Shown piece after piece: positions 15,329 to 23,415 of a DNA stretch of 64,000 nucleotides. A program made the translations under genes and the position numbers. Origin of the DNA: Falsiroseomonas selenitidurans (GTDB taxonomy: Bacteria; Pseudomonadota; Alphaproteobacteria; Acetobacterales; Acetobacteraceae); contig NZ_JAAVNE010000023.1 in assembly GCF_012103215.1 (NCBI RefSeq), forward strand, positions 1-64,000. The letters run 5' to 3'. The number at the start of each line of letters is the position of its first letter. The first letter of the stretch is position 1. The notes beneath the pieces are model-generated. The model had not been told where the DNA came from. It searched no databases and was given only the letters and a program-made list of their open reading frames with translations.

Positions 15329-15750
15329 CCACGCTGGTCGGGCGCCAGGCGCGGGTGATCGAGTGGGGCGATTGCGACCCCGCCGGCATCGTCTTCTACC
15401 CGCGCTACTTCGCGCATTTCGACGCCTGCACCGCGCTGCTGTTCCAGCAGGCGCTGGGCGAGACGCAGGCGGCCTGGGCGGCGCGGCATGGCGTGATCGG
15501 TATTCCGATGGTCGACACCCGCGCGCAATTCACCACGCCCTGCACCTTCGGCGACCAGGTGGTGGTGGAAAGCCGCGTCGCCGCCTTCCGCCGTTCCTCC
15601 TTCCAGGTGGAACACCGGCTGCTGCGCGCCGACGGCGTGCTGGCGGTGGAGGCGTGGGAAACCCGGGTCTGGGCGGCCCGCCACCCGGACGACCCCGCCC
15701 GCATCCGCGGCGTGGCCGTGCCGGCGGCCGTCGTCGCGGCCTTCGGCTGA
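15325..15750 (+). CDS. 4-hydroxybenzoyl-CoA-type acyl-CoA thioesterase
   Basis: A 141-residue hot-dog-fold thioesterase. The N-terminal IEWGDCDPAGIVFYPRYF carries the DPAGIV motif, with Asp18 corresponding to the catalytic Asp17 of Pseudomonas 4-hydroxybenzoyl-CoA thioesterase. The rest (FTTPCTFGDQVVVESRV, FQVEHRLLRADG) is normal for the family. It overlaps the thiolase stop by ATGA. It is well placed to release free aromatic acid, such as vanillate or 4-hydroxybenzoate, from the CoA ester made by the thiolase. Proteins of this fold also act on short aliphatic CoAs (YbgC type), so the substrate is inferred from context. Confidence 0.88.
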   Translation: MTTLVGRQARVIEWGDCDPAGIVFYPRYFAHFDACTALLFQQALGETQAAWAARHGVIGIPMVDTRAQFTTPCTFGDQVVVESRVAAFRRSSFQVEHRLLRADGVLAVEAWETRVWAARHPDDPARIRGVAVPAAVVAAFG

Positions 15751-15851
15751 GCGCTTCGGCTGAGAACGGCTTGGTATCCCGGCCATCCGCCGGGCAGAGT
15801 GGCGTCAACGCCCCGGCGCAACGACGCCGGGTCCCAGGAGGAGAGACCGAG

Positions 15852-16844
15852 ATGAGCACCAGCCTGACCCGTCGCACCGCGCTCGGCCTTGCCGCCGCGG
15901 CGCTCGCCACGCCCGCCTTGCCGCGCCGGGCCGGCGCGCAATCCATCGCCCGCACCGTCCGCGTCATCGTCGGCTTCCCGGCCGGCGGGTCTTCCGACGT
16001 CGTCGCCCGGCTCTACGCCGACAAGCTGCGCGGCCTCTACGCGCCGAACCTGATCGTGGAGGGCAAGGTGGGCGCCGCCGGGCGCATCGCGGTGGAGGCG
16101 GTGAAGGCCGGCGAGACCGATGGCAGCATCTACCTGCAGACCCCGGCCTCGATGCTGACGCTGCAGCCGCATGTCTTCCCGCGGGAGGTGCGCTACGACG
16201 CGCTGGTCGATCTCGTGCCGGTTTCCACCGTCTGCACCTTCCCCTTCGCCATCGCCGTGCCCACCGGCCATCCGGCAAAGACGCTGGCGGAGCTGATCGC
16301 CTGGATGAAGGCGCAGGGCGGGGAGGTGCCCTTCGCCTCGCCGGCCGCGGGCTCCGCGCCGCATTTCCTGGGCGTGATGCTGGGCAATGCGATCGGCGTG
16401 AAGGTGACGCATGTGCCCTATCGCGGCGCGGCGCCGGCCATGCAGGACCTGGTCGGCGGGCGGCTGCCGATCTTCGTCGGCGTGCTGGGCGACATCTCGC
16501 CGCAGCATGGCAGCGGCGCGCGGATGCTGGCCGTGTCCTCGCCGCAGCGGAACCCGCGCTACCCCGACCTGCCGACCTTCGCCGAACTCGGCTACCCGCA
16601 ATTCACCAAGGATGAGTGGTTCGGCGCGCTGCTGCCGGCCAACACGCCGGCGTCCATCGCCAATGCACTGCATGCCGGCATCGTGCAGGTCTCGCGCATG
16701 CCGGAGATGGTGGCGGCGCTGGACCGGCTGGAATACCTGCCCACCGTCTCCGCCAGCCCGCAGGCCTTCGCCGAGCGCATCCGGCGGGAACGCGCGGAAT
16801 GGGGGCCGATCGTGCAGGAAAGCGGCTTCAAGCCGGAAAACTGA
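15852..16844 (+). CDS. Bug-type (tripartite tricarboxylate) solute-binding protein
   Basis: A 330-residue periplasmic receptor of the Bug/TctC family. The N-terminus has a twin-arginine-like leader (RRTALGLAAAALATPALP, cut near RAGAQ). The mature part begins with VRVIVGFPAGGSSDVVARLYADKL, the standard Bug signature, and has KVTHVPYRGAAPAMQDLVGGR in the second lobe. AGGAG lies 10 to 14 bases before the start. It follows the thioesterase by 101 bp; a 7-bp hairpin (15812-15831) lies in the gap. Orphan Bug receptors are common in this group and bind small carboxylates. Its place here suggests an aromatic acid ligand, but no TctAB membrane genes are next to it. Confidence 0.9.
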   Translation: MSTSLTRRTALGLAAAALATPALPRRAGAQSIARTVRVIVGFPAGGSSDVVARLYADKLRGLYAPNLIVEGKVGAAGRIAVEAVKAGETDGSIYLQTPASMLTLQPHVFPREVRYDALVDLVPVSTVCTFPFAIAVPTGHPAKTLAELIAWMKAQGGEVPFASPAAGSAPHFLGVMLGNAIGVKVTHVPYRGAAPAMQDLVGGRLPIFVGVLGDISPQHGSGARMLAVSSPQRNPRYPDLPTFAELGYPQFTKDEWFGALLPANTPASIANALHAGIVQVSRMPEMVAALDRLEYLPTVSASPQAFAERIRRERAEWGPIVQESGFKPEN

Positions 16845-16901
16845 GTTTTCCGCCGGCGGCCCCGGCGCCGCCGCAATCGCGCCGCGGGAAAACCGCGGCG
16901 C
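16835..16901 (+). terminator. Two hairpins after the Bug receptor gene
   Basis: GGAAAAC (16835-16841) and GTTTTCC (16845-16851) pair perfectly around the TGA stop codon itself. A second perfect 9-bp stem, GCGCCGCGG (16879-16887) with CCGCGGCGC (16893-16901), has a GAAAA loop. The first is followed by no T-run. Together they probably end the ligase-thiolase-receptor transcript. Confidence 0.45.
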
Positions 16902-16989
16902 GGCGGCAAAGCAGGGCGCAGAGCGGTTGCATCCGCGCCCCGCCTTTGGGATGGGTAGCGCGTGCGGCATCACGGCCGTGTGAGAACCC

Positions 16990-18552
16990 ATGCTGGACGG
17001 TCGAACCCTGTCTGCGCCCACAAGCGCCACGCGGCCCGGGGCCGCCGACGCGCTGGCGCTGCTGCTGATCCTGGCCGCCGCGGTGCTGCTGCGGCTGACC
17101 AGCTTCGTCCCCGCCGTGGTCGACACGGATGAAGGCCTGTACATGGTGCAGGCGCGGGAATGGCTGAACGGCGGCTGGCCGCTGGTGGCCGCCTGGGACA
17201 TGCACCCGATCGGCGCGCCGGCGATGTTCGCGCTGGCCTTCCTGGCCTTCGGCGTCTCGGTGGAGGCGGTGCGGCTGCTGGGCCTGCTCTGCGTCATCGG
17301 CACCGGCTTCGGCCTGTATGGCGCGGCGCGGGCGGCCGGCGCGCCGCGGTCCGTCGGCGTCGCCGCGGCGGTGGTCTATGCGGCGCATTCGCTGCTGCTC
17401 AGCGGGTTGTGCACCAACACGGAATTGCTGATCGCGCCCTTCGTCACCGCCGCCATGGCCATCGCCATCCGCGGCGCGGCGCGGGCACTGCAGCTGGTGG
17501 ATCCGGCGGCGCCGGGCTGGCCCTCGCTGGTGGCGATGGGGCTGCTGGTGGGCTGGGCGCTGCTGGTGAAGCAGGTGGTGGTGCCGGCCGGCTGCTTCGC
17601 CTTCGCCCTGCTGCTGGGTCCGGCGCTGTGGCGCGGCCTGCTGTCCTGGCGGCGCCTGCTGGCGATGGCGGCGGCCTATGCCGCGCTGTGCGCCACGCCC
17701 TTCCTGCTGGCGGGCTTCGCCTATTGGATCCAGGGCTGGCTGCCGGATTACCTGGACGGCTCCATCCTGGCGCCCTTCCGCTATTCCATGGAGCGCATCG
17801 CGGCGGCGGAGGCCTGGCGGCGGATCGGCACGGCGGTGCTGACGCTGGGGCTGGCCTTCGCCGCGGCGCTGGCGGCGCTGGCCTGCTGGCGGCCGCGCGG
17901 GCCGCTGGCCCTGCTGACGGCGGTGGCCTTCGCCTGGTTCCTCATCGCCAGCGTGGCGATCTCCGGCCCCGGCTTCTTCTTCGCGCATTACTTCCTGCTG
18001 TGGCTGCCCTCCCTCTCGCTGCTGGCGGCGGTGGGGCTGTGGCAGGTGGCGCGGCGGGTGGCGCGGCCGGAGCTGTCCCGCCCGGTGCTGGCCGGGCTGC
18101 TGCTGCTGCTGGCCAGCCAGGGCTGGCTGCCCGAGATGACGGAGCGGCTGGAGCGCGGCCCCGGCCTGATGCACCGCGACCCGGTGCGGGAGGTGGCGGC
18201 GGCGGTGCGCGAAGCCGCCGGGCCGGACGGCGATGCGCTGATCGCGAACTACCATGCCAGTGTCTACGTCATCGCCGGCGTGCGGGTGGCCACCCGCTTT
18301 CCCTTCCCGCCGCATCTGACCGGCTATTTCGAGGATCTGTCGGACACCAACACAACGGTTGAGCTGAATCGGGTGCTGGCGGCGCGGCCGCGGGTGATCG
18401 TGGTGGACCGCGCCTGGATGCAGACCATGCGGCCCGCGGCGGCGGAGCAGGTGATGGCGGCGGTGGCGGCGGGATACGATCTGGCCGCGACGGTGGCGGA
18501 ACGCCGCGGGCCGGTGGAGATCTACCGGGTGCGGGGGGCCGCGGCGCCGTGA
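16990..18552 (+). CDS. GT39-like (ArnT/PMT superfamily) membrane glycosyltransferase
   Basis: A 520-residue polytopic membrane protein with the GT-C layout: a first helix, then a loop carrying VVDTDEGLYMVQAREWLNGGWPL with the acidic DTDE site expected to bind the polyprenyl-phosphate sugar, then about ten more helices. The C-terminal 130 residues are soluble and periplasmic (VREVAAAVREAAGPDGDALIANYH onward). Such enzymes move a sugar from a lipid carrier to lipid A, protein or glycan outside the cytoplasm. The acceptor cannot be told from sequence. It has no close operon partner apart from a possible small frame overlapping its stop. Confidence 0.82.
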   Translation: MLDGRTLSAPTSATRPGAADALALLLILAAAVLLRLTSFVPAVVDTDEGLYMVQAREWLNGGWPLVAAWDMHPIGAPAMFALAFLAFGVSVEAVRLLGLLCVIGTGFGLYGAARAAGAPRSVGVAAAVVYAAHSLLLSGLCTNTELLIAPFVTAAMAIAIRGAARALQLVDPAAPGWPSLVAMGLLVGWALLVKQVVVPAGCFAFALLLGPALWRGLLSWRRLLAMAAAYAALCATPFLLAGFAYWIQGWLPDYLDGSILAPFRYSMERIAAAEAWRRIGTAVLTLGLAFAAALAALACWRPRGPLALLTAVAFAWFLIASVAISGPGFFFAHYFLLWLPSLSLLAAVGLWQVARRVARPELSRPVLAGLLLLLASQGWLPEMTERLERGPGLMHRDPVREVAAAVREAAGPDGDALIANYHASVYVIAGVRVATRFPFPPHLTGYFEDLSDTNTTVELNRVLAARPRVIVVDRAWMQTMRPAAAEQVMAAVAAGYDLAATVAERRGPVEIYRVRGAAAP

Positions 18553-18695
18553 CGGTGCCGCCGGAGCCTGCGGCGCTGGCGCGCCCACCACGCCCGGTAC
18601 CCCTGATGCAGGTGGTGACCAAGGGCTGGTGGGTGCTGCGTGTGGAACGGGTGAGCGTGGAGGAATTGCAGAAGGCCGCGCAGGCCGCAGGCTGA
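18549..18695 (+). CDS. Possible small protein overlapping the GT39 stop
   Basis: A 48-codon frame from GTG at 18549, overlapping the upstream stop by GTGA, to TGA at 18693-18695. It reads VTVPPEPAALARPPRPVPLM then QVVTKGWWVLRVERVSVEEL and a short Ala/Lys end. The KGWWVLRVERVSVEEL part has the look of a real strand-helix unit. An internal ATG would give a 29-residue version. It ends 5 bp before the convergent YdcF gene. I do not recognise it. Confidence 0.4.
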   Translation: MTVPPEPAALARPPRPVPLMQVVTKGWWVLRVERVSVEELQKAAQAAG

Positions 18696-18700
18696 CCGCC

Positions 18701-19498
18701 TCACGGCGCCGGGAACCACGCCCCCGTCCGCCCGGTCAGCCAGTACACCGTCAGCCCCACCCATTCGCGCAGCGCCCATTCCGCCTGGTTCAGCCGGCTG
18801 GGGAAGGGGTTGTCCCACCACAGCGCGGGGTCCGCGCCGGTGGTGTAGTTCACCGGCCAGGCGGTGATCCGCCAGCCGGCGGCGCGGAACACGCCCATGC
18901 TGCGCGGCATGTGGCTGGCAGATGTCACCAGCAGCCAGGTCTCGCCCGGTTTCGGCGCCAGCAGGCGGTGGGTGAAGACCGCATTCTCATGCGTGTTGCG
19001 GCTGGCATCCTCCAGCACCAGGCGGCCTTCCGGCAGGCCGAGGCTGGCGAACAGCATCGCCGCCGTCGCCGCCTCCGTCGGGCCGGACTGGTCGATGGCC
19101 GCGGTGCCGCCGGTGAACACCAGCTTCGCCTCCGGATGCCGCAGCGCCAGCGCCACGCCTTCCGTCATCCGCTCCGCCGCGCCGTTCAGGGCGGGGATGC
19201 CGCGCGCCTCGGTCAGGCGCTGTTCCACCGCGCCACCGAGCACGATGATGCCGGTGACCTGCGCCGGCGCCTGGGTCGGGCGGGGGAAGCGGTTTTCCAG
19301 CGGCAGGGTCAGCAGGGCGGCGACCGGCAGGGCGAAGACGGCCCCATACCAGCCGAGGCCGAGCGCCAGCGGCCAGCGGCCGAAGCGGCGCCCGCGCCAG
19401 ACCAGCACCAGCCCGGCCACCGCCAGCAGCAGCGCCAGCGTGTTCGGCCGCAGCACCCCCCAGGCCAGTTTGGAGACCAGGAAGAAGGCGTCCGTCAT
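18701..19498 (-). CDS. YdcF family (DUF218) membrane protein
   Basis: A 265-residue protein with two or three N-terminal membrane helices (LALLLAVAGLVLVWRG, GWYGAVFALPVAALLTLP) and a DUF218 domain. The domain shows GIIVLGGAVEQRL, PEAKLVFTGGTAA, LPEGRLVLEDASRNTHENA and WLLVTSASHMPRSMGVFRAAGW, the standard motifs. DUF218 proteins such as ElyC and SanA are linked to envelope and carrier-lipid handling, but the reaction is not established. Its start overlaps the stop of the upstream GT2 gene (ATGA). It is the last gene of the polysaccharide cluster that begins with the flippase or sugar transferase. Confidence 0.88.
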   Translation of the reverse strand: MTDAFFLVSKLAWGVLRPNTLALLLAVAGLVLVWRGRRFGRWPLALGLGWYGAVFALPVAALLTLPLENRFPRPTQAPAQVTGIIVLGGAVEQRLTEARGIPALNGAAERMTEGVALALRHPEAKLVFTGGTAAIDQSGPTEAATAAMLFASLGLPEGRLVLEDASRNTHENAVFTHRLLAPKPGETWLLVTSASHMPRSMGVFRAAGWRITAWPVNYTTGADPALWWDNPFPSRLNQAEWALREWVGLTVYWLTGRTGAWFPAP

Positions 19499-20373
19499 CC
19501 CTTGAGGTCCAGGATGCGCATGGGGTGCGCCCGGCCGCGCAGCAGGTCGGCCAGCGCCAGAAGGTTGCCGCGCAGGCGGCCGAAGCGGTCCACATGCGGC
19601 TCCGGCGCCAGGGACCGCGCGGCGTTCATCGCCAGATGCCGCGCGGCGGAGGGGATCGCGTGGCTCCAGGGGAAGGTGCCCTTGTGGGCGAGGTAGACCG
19701 GATTCGCCACCTGGCTGTAGCCGAGCCGGAGCCCGGAGACGCGGCCGGCCTTCACGCCGAGATGCACGCCGCGCGCCCCGGCCAGCCGCAGGATGGAGCC
19801 GTGCCGGCTGAGCGCGCGGGTGACGTCGATATCCTCGTACCAGCCATACAGCGGCAGCGCCTCGTCCACCCGGATGCCGTGCGCGCGCAGGGGGGCCAGC
19901 CGGAAGGCCATGTTGCAGCCATAGCCGTTGAAATGCGGCGTGACGGCCAGCGGGTCGGCGGGCGGCACGTCCGCGGCCAGCACGGCGCGGCCTTCCGCCA
20001 CCGTCAGCCCCGGCCCCTTGGCGCCATCGGCCAGCACGGTGCCGGTGGTCACCACGCAATCGGGATGCGCGCGCAGCACCGCCTCCGTCACCGCCAGGTA
20101 GTCCGGCGCAGGGAGGAAATCATCGTCCAGGAACAGCACCGCGTCGCAATCGGTGCAGGCGTCCAGGATGGCGTTGCGCTGGCGCGGCAGGCCGGCGGGG
20201 CTGGCCATGAAGGTCACGGCGGGGAAGCGCGCCGGCAGCCCCGCCACGTCCTCGGCCGTGACGTGGCAGACCAGCACGCGGTCCGGCGCACGGGCCTGGC
20301 GGGACAGTTCGGCCAGCACCTCGCCCAGGATCGCGGCACGGCCGCGGGTGGCGATGCCGATCGCCAGCCGCAT
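19495..20373 (-). CDS. Glycosyltransferase family 2 protein
   Basis: A 292-residue GT-A fold glycosyltransferase. The N-terminus AIGIATRGRAAILGEVLAEL is the nucleotide-binding strand, and AVLFLDDDFLPAPDYL contains the DxD-type acidic site at about residue 80. ALPLYGWYEDIDVTRALSRHG is the ED catalytic-base region. No membrane segment is present, so it acts at the cytoplasmic face. It shares one base with the upstream GT2 stop (TGATG) and overlaps the YdcF start by ATGA. It adds one sugar of the polysaccharide repeat; donor and linkage are unknown. Confidence 0.88.
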   Translation of the reverse strand: MRLAIGIATRGRAAILGEVLAELSRQARAPDRVLVCHVTAEDVAGLPARFPAVTFMASPAGLPRQRNAILDACTDCDAVLFLDDDFLPAPDYLAVTEAVLRAHPDCVVTTGTVLADGAKGPGLTVAEGRAVLAADVPPADPLAVTPHFNGYGCNMAFRLAPLRAHGIRVDEALPLYGWYEDIDVTRALSRHGSILRLAGARGVHLGVKAGRVSGLRLGYSQVANPVYLAHKGTFPWSHAIPSAARHLAMNAARSLAPEPHVDRFGRLRGNLLALADLLRGRAHPMRILDLKG

Positions 20374-21260
20374 CAGCCTTCCTCCCTGCGGCCCTGGATG
20401 GCGGGGCGGATGCGCCCGGCGGTCGCGTCACCGCGGAGGAAGCCGCGTGCCCGGCCGAGGAAGGTCATGCCGTAATAGGCGGCCGGGCGCAGCCGCAGCC
20501 GGGCCAGGCTCAGCGCCAGGCCGCCGAGCGGGCGGATGGCAAAGGTCATCCAGATGCGCGCCGGCACGCCATGCCGGCGCAGCGCGAAGCCCAGCCCCTT
20601 GCCGTAGAGCCAGGCCCGCGCCACCGCGACATCGGAAAGCCGCTTGTCCGGGTGGATCACCCGCAGCGCCGGGTCGTAGACCGCCTTGTGGCCGACGGTG
20701 ACGGCGCGCAGCACCAGGTCGTTCCCCTCCGCCGAGCCCAGCGAGGTGCCCGGCCCCATCGCCTCGTCATAGCCGCCCAGCGCCAGGGCCAGCGGCCGCC
20801 GCAGCCACAGGTTGAACTCAATGACGCTGGTCCAGGCGTTTTCCTGCGTGATCGGCCCGCCTTCCTCGCGCCAGCGGCCGGATCCGAGGCCGCCTTCCGG
20901 GTTGGCGGCTGGGCCGGTCAGGATCATCAGCGCCGGGTCGGCGGCGAAGGCGGCCTCCACCTGGTCCAGCAGGCCGGGCGGGTAGAGGCAGTCATCGTCC
21001 GGAAAGCTGACCAGCGCGCCGCGTGCCTGGCGCAGGCCGAGGTTGCGGGCATGGTTGGCCCGCGCGATGGAGGAGCGCAGATGCGTCAGTTGCAGCGGCG
21101 CCTGGTAGGGCGCCAGCAGCGGCACCAGCCGGCCATCCTCGTTCTGGTCGACGATGATGACCTCGGCATCCGTGCGGCCCTGCGCCAGCACGCTGTCGAG
21201 GAAGGCGACCAGCTCCTCCGTCCGGCCGCGGGTCGCGACCACCAGGCTGAAGCGCATCAT
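20373..21260 (-). CDS. Glycosyltransferase family 2 protein
   Basis: A 295-residue GT2 enzyme with the start region FSLVVATRGRTEELVAFLDSV, the acidic motif VSFPDDDCLYPPGLL and a downstream GSAEGNDLVLRAV segment in the place of the catalytic base region. The C-terminal 60 residues are basic with hydrophobic stretches (IRPLGGLALSLARLRLRPAAYYG), which suggests peripheral membrane binding. Two ATGs in a row (21260 and 21257) both overlap the previous stop. It is part of the same unbroken chain of glycosyltransferase genes, but is not closely similar to the neighbouring GT2 outside the fold motifs. Confidence 0.88.
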   Translation of the reverse strand: MMRFSLVVATRGRTEELVAFLDSVLAQGRTDAEVIIVDQNEDGRLVPLLAPYQAPLQLTHLRSSIARANHARNLGLRQARGALVSFPDDDCLYPPGLLDQVEAAFAADPALMILTGPAANPEGGLGSGRWREEGGPITQENAWTSVIEFNLWLRRPLALALGGYDEAMGPGTSLGSAEGNDLVLRAVTVGHKAVYDPALRVIHPDKRLSDVAVARAWLYGKGLGFALRRHGVPARIWMTFAIRPLGGLALSLARLRLRPAAYYGMTFLGRARGFLRGDATAGRIRPAIQGRREEG

Positions 21261-22375
21261 GCGGCCCCCCCGCGGGCCGCCAGCGCCTCCTCCACCAGCG
21301 CCTGCATCCGGGCGCGGAAGGCGGCGCGGGAGAATCGCTCGGCATTGGCACGGCAGGCGGCGGGCGCGATGGAGAGGCTCTCGAAACGAGCGACGGCTGC
21401 CATGATGCTCTCCGCGGTCTGGTCGGGAAACAACAGGCCCGTCTCATCAGGTTGAACAATATCAGAAGCCCCGCCCCGGGCAAAGGCGACCAGGGGCGTG
21501 CCGCAGGCCTGGGCTTCCACCAGCGCGATGCCGAAATCCTCCTCCGCCGCGAAGACGAAGGCGCGGGCCGATTGCAGCAGCGCCACCAGTTCCGCCTGCG
21601 GGACGCGGCCGCGGATTGCGATGTTCGGCGCCCCGGCGGCGGCTTCCCGCACGCGGGCCATCTCCGGCCCGTCGCCGGCGATCACCAGTCGCCGGTCCGG
21701 CATCCGGGCGAAGGCCGCGGCGATCAGGTCGATGCGCTTGTAGGGCACGAGGCGGGAGGCGACGACATAGTGGTCCTGCTTGTCCGGCTGGAAGGGAAAG
21801 CCATCGAGGTCCACCGGCGGGTGCACCACCACGCTGTCGCGCCGCCAGGCCTTGCGGATGCGCCCGGCGATCCAGGCGCTGTTGGCGGCGATGACATCCG
21901 GCCGCGCGCCGGAGGCATGGTCCCAGGCGCGCAGCCGGGCCAGCAGCCAGCGCGTCAGCAGCCCCTTCACCCCGCGATCCAGGCGGGACTGCCGCAGATA
22001 CTGGTGCTGCAGGTCCCAGGCATAGCGCATCGGGCTGTGCACATAGGCGACATGCAGCGTCCCCGGCCCGGTCAGCACCCCCTTCGCCACGGCGTGGGAG
22101 GAGGAGATCACCAAGTCGTAGGCCGAGAGGTCGAACTGCTCCACCGCGATCGGCATCAGCCCGAGATAATAGCGGAACCATTGCCGCGCCCTTGGCAGGC
22201 GCTGGATGAAGGAGGTGGTGGGCACCCGGCCGCCGAGGAATCCGCGCTCCGCCGCCGGCAGGAAGTCGCAGACCGCGAACAGCTCGGCCTGGGGGTACAG
22301 CAGCAGAAGCTGCTCCAGCACGCGTTCCGAACCGGCATAGCCGTCCAGCCATTCATGGATGATCGCGACCTTCAT
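21257..22375 (-). CDS. Glycosyltransferase family 4 protein (mannosyltransferase-like)
   Basis: A 372-residue GT-B fold enzyme. It opens with VAIIHEWLDGYAGSERVLEQLLLLYPQA, a form common in GT4 enzymes of exopolysaccharide clusters, and the acceptor-side loop HVAYVHSPMRYAWDLQHQYL follows. The donor-binding domain has YVVASRLVPYKRIDLI, VIAGDGPEM and the E-x7-E type motif EEDFGIALVEAQACGTPLVAF. The start at 22375 overlaps the upstream GT4 stop by ATGA; the open frame extends further upstream only as antisense-like sequence. The donor is probably GDP-mannose or a similar hexose, which is a family-level guess. Confidence 0.9.
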   Translation of the reverse strand: MKVAIIHEWLDGYAGSERVLEQLLLLYPQAELFAVCDFLPAAERGFLGGRVPTTSFIQRLPRARQWFRYYLGLMPIAVEQFDLSAYDLVISSSHAVAKGVLTGPGTLHVAYVHSPMRYAWDLQHQYLRQSRLDRGVKGLLTRWLLARLRAWDHASGARPDVIAANSAWIAGRIRKAWRRDSVVVHPPVDLDGFPFQPDKQDHYVVASRLVPYKRIDLIAAAFARMPDRRLVIAGDGPEMARVREAAAGAPNIAIRGRVPQAELVALLQSARAFVFAAEEDFGIALVEAQACGTPLVAFARGGASDIVQPDETGLLFPDQTAESIMAAVARFESLSIAPAACRANAERFSRAAFRARMQALVEEALAARGGAA

Positions 22376-23415
22376 CGGTGCTCCAGCAGGGCCAGCAGCC
22401 GCTCGGCGGCGGCGGGCCAGGAGAATTGCGCGGCACGCGCCCGGCCGGCCTGGCGCAGCTGCCCGGCCAGCAGCGGCTCGTCCAGCAGCCGGGTCAGCGC
22501 CGCGGCCGGGGTGCGCGGGCCTTCCGCGTCGAACCACAGCGCGGCCTCGCCACACACTTCCGGCACCGCGCCGGCGGCGGCGGCCAGCACCGGGCAGCCG
22601 CACCACATCGCCTCCAGCGGCGGCAGGCCGAAGCCCTCATAGCGGGAGGGGAAGATGAGGCCGAGCGCATTCTCATACAGGGCGCGCAGTTCCGCATCGC
22701 TGACCCGGCCGAGCGCCAGCGCGGCGTCGACATCGCCGGCATTGCGGAACACGCCGGCATCCGCCGCGCCGGCCACCGCCAGCTTCATGCCGCGGGAAGC
22801 CAGCAGCGCCACGCCATCGCGCAGCGCATCCAGGTTCTTGTGCGCGGCGCGGGTGCCGACCGCCAGCACGAACCGCCCGGGCTGCAGGCCGGTCCGCGCC
22901 AGCACCCCGGTCTCCGCCGCATCCCGCAACGCATGCTCGCCCCCTTCCGCCACCACACCGATACGCGCGGCAGGCAGCTTCAGATGCAGCGCAAGCCGGG
23001 CGCGCGAAAATTCCGAGACGGTGACGATCCGCGTCCCCCGCCGCGGCAGCGCCCAGTGCAGGGCGCGGTACCAGGCGCGGAAGGGCAGGGAATAGCTTTC
23101 CGGCGTGTCGAAGACGCCGGCATCGTGGATCACCACGGTCTGCCGGCGGCCCAGGCGCAGCGGCGCTGTGTTGCCCAGGTTCAGCAGGTGGTCGGCGCCC
23201 ACCGCGCCGGGCAGGTCGAATTGTTCCCAGGCCTGGCCGCCACGACGGCCGAGGCGGGTCACCGGATGGCCGGCGAAGGTCTCCGGCGCGTCGGGCGGGG
23301 CCAGCAGGCGGATCGGCCGGCCGGTGGCGAGCAGCGCCTGCGTGATCTCCCGCGCGAAGCGCTGCACGCCGCTCATCTTCTGGGTCAGGAAGCGGGCGTT
23401 GATGGCGAGGCTCAT
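22372..23415 (-). CDS. Glycosyltransferase family 4 protein
   Basis: A 347-residue GT-B enzyme. It starts MSLAINARFLTQKMSGVQRFAREI, the usual opening of WbaZ/RfaG-like GT4 enzymes that act in O-antigen or exopolysaccharide assembly. The C-terminal donor site has FVLAVGTRAAHKNLDAL and FPSRYEGFGLPPLEAMWCGCPVL, with the EGFGLPPLE motif. It overlaps the flippase gene upstream (ATGA) and the next GT4 gene downstream. It has no membrane segment. Confidence 0.9.
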   Translation of the reverse strand: MSLAINARFLTQKMSGVQRFAREITQALLATGRPIRLLAPPDAPETFAGHPVTRLGRRGGQAWEQFDLPGAVGADHLLNLGNTAPLRLGRRQTVVIHDAGVFDTPESYSLPFRAWYRALHWALPRRGTRIVTVSEFSRARLALHLKLPAARIGVVAEGGEHALRDAAETGVLARTGLQPGRFVLAVGTRAAHKNLDALRDGVALLASRGMKLAVAGAADAGVFRNAGDVDAALALGRVSDAELRALYENALGLIFPSRYEGFGLPPLEAMWCGCPVLAAAAGAVPEVCGEAALWFDAEGPRTPAAALTRLLDEPLLAGQLRQAGRARAAQFSWPAAAERLLALLEHR

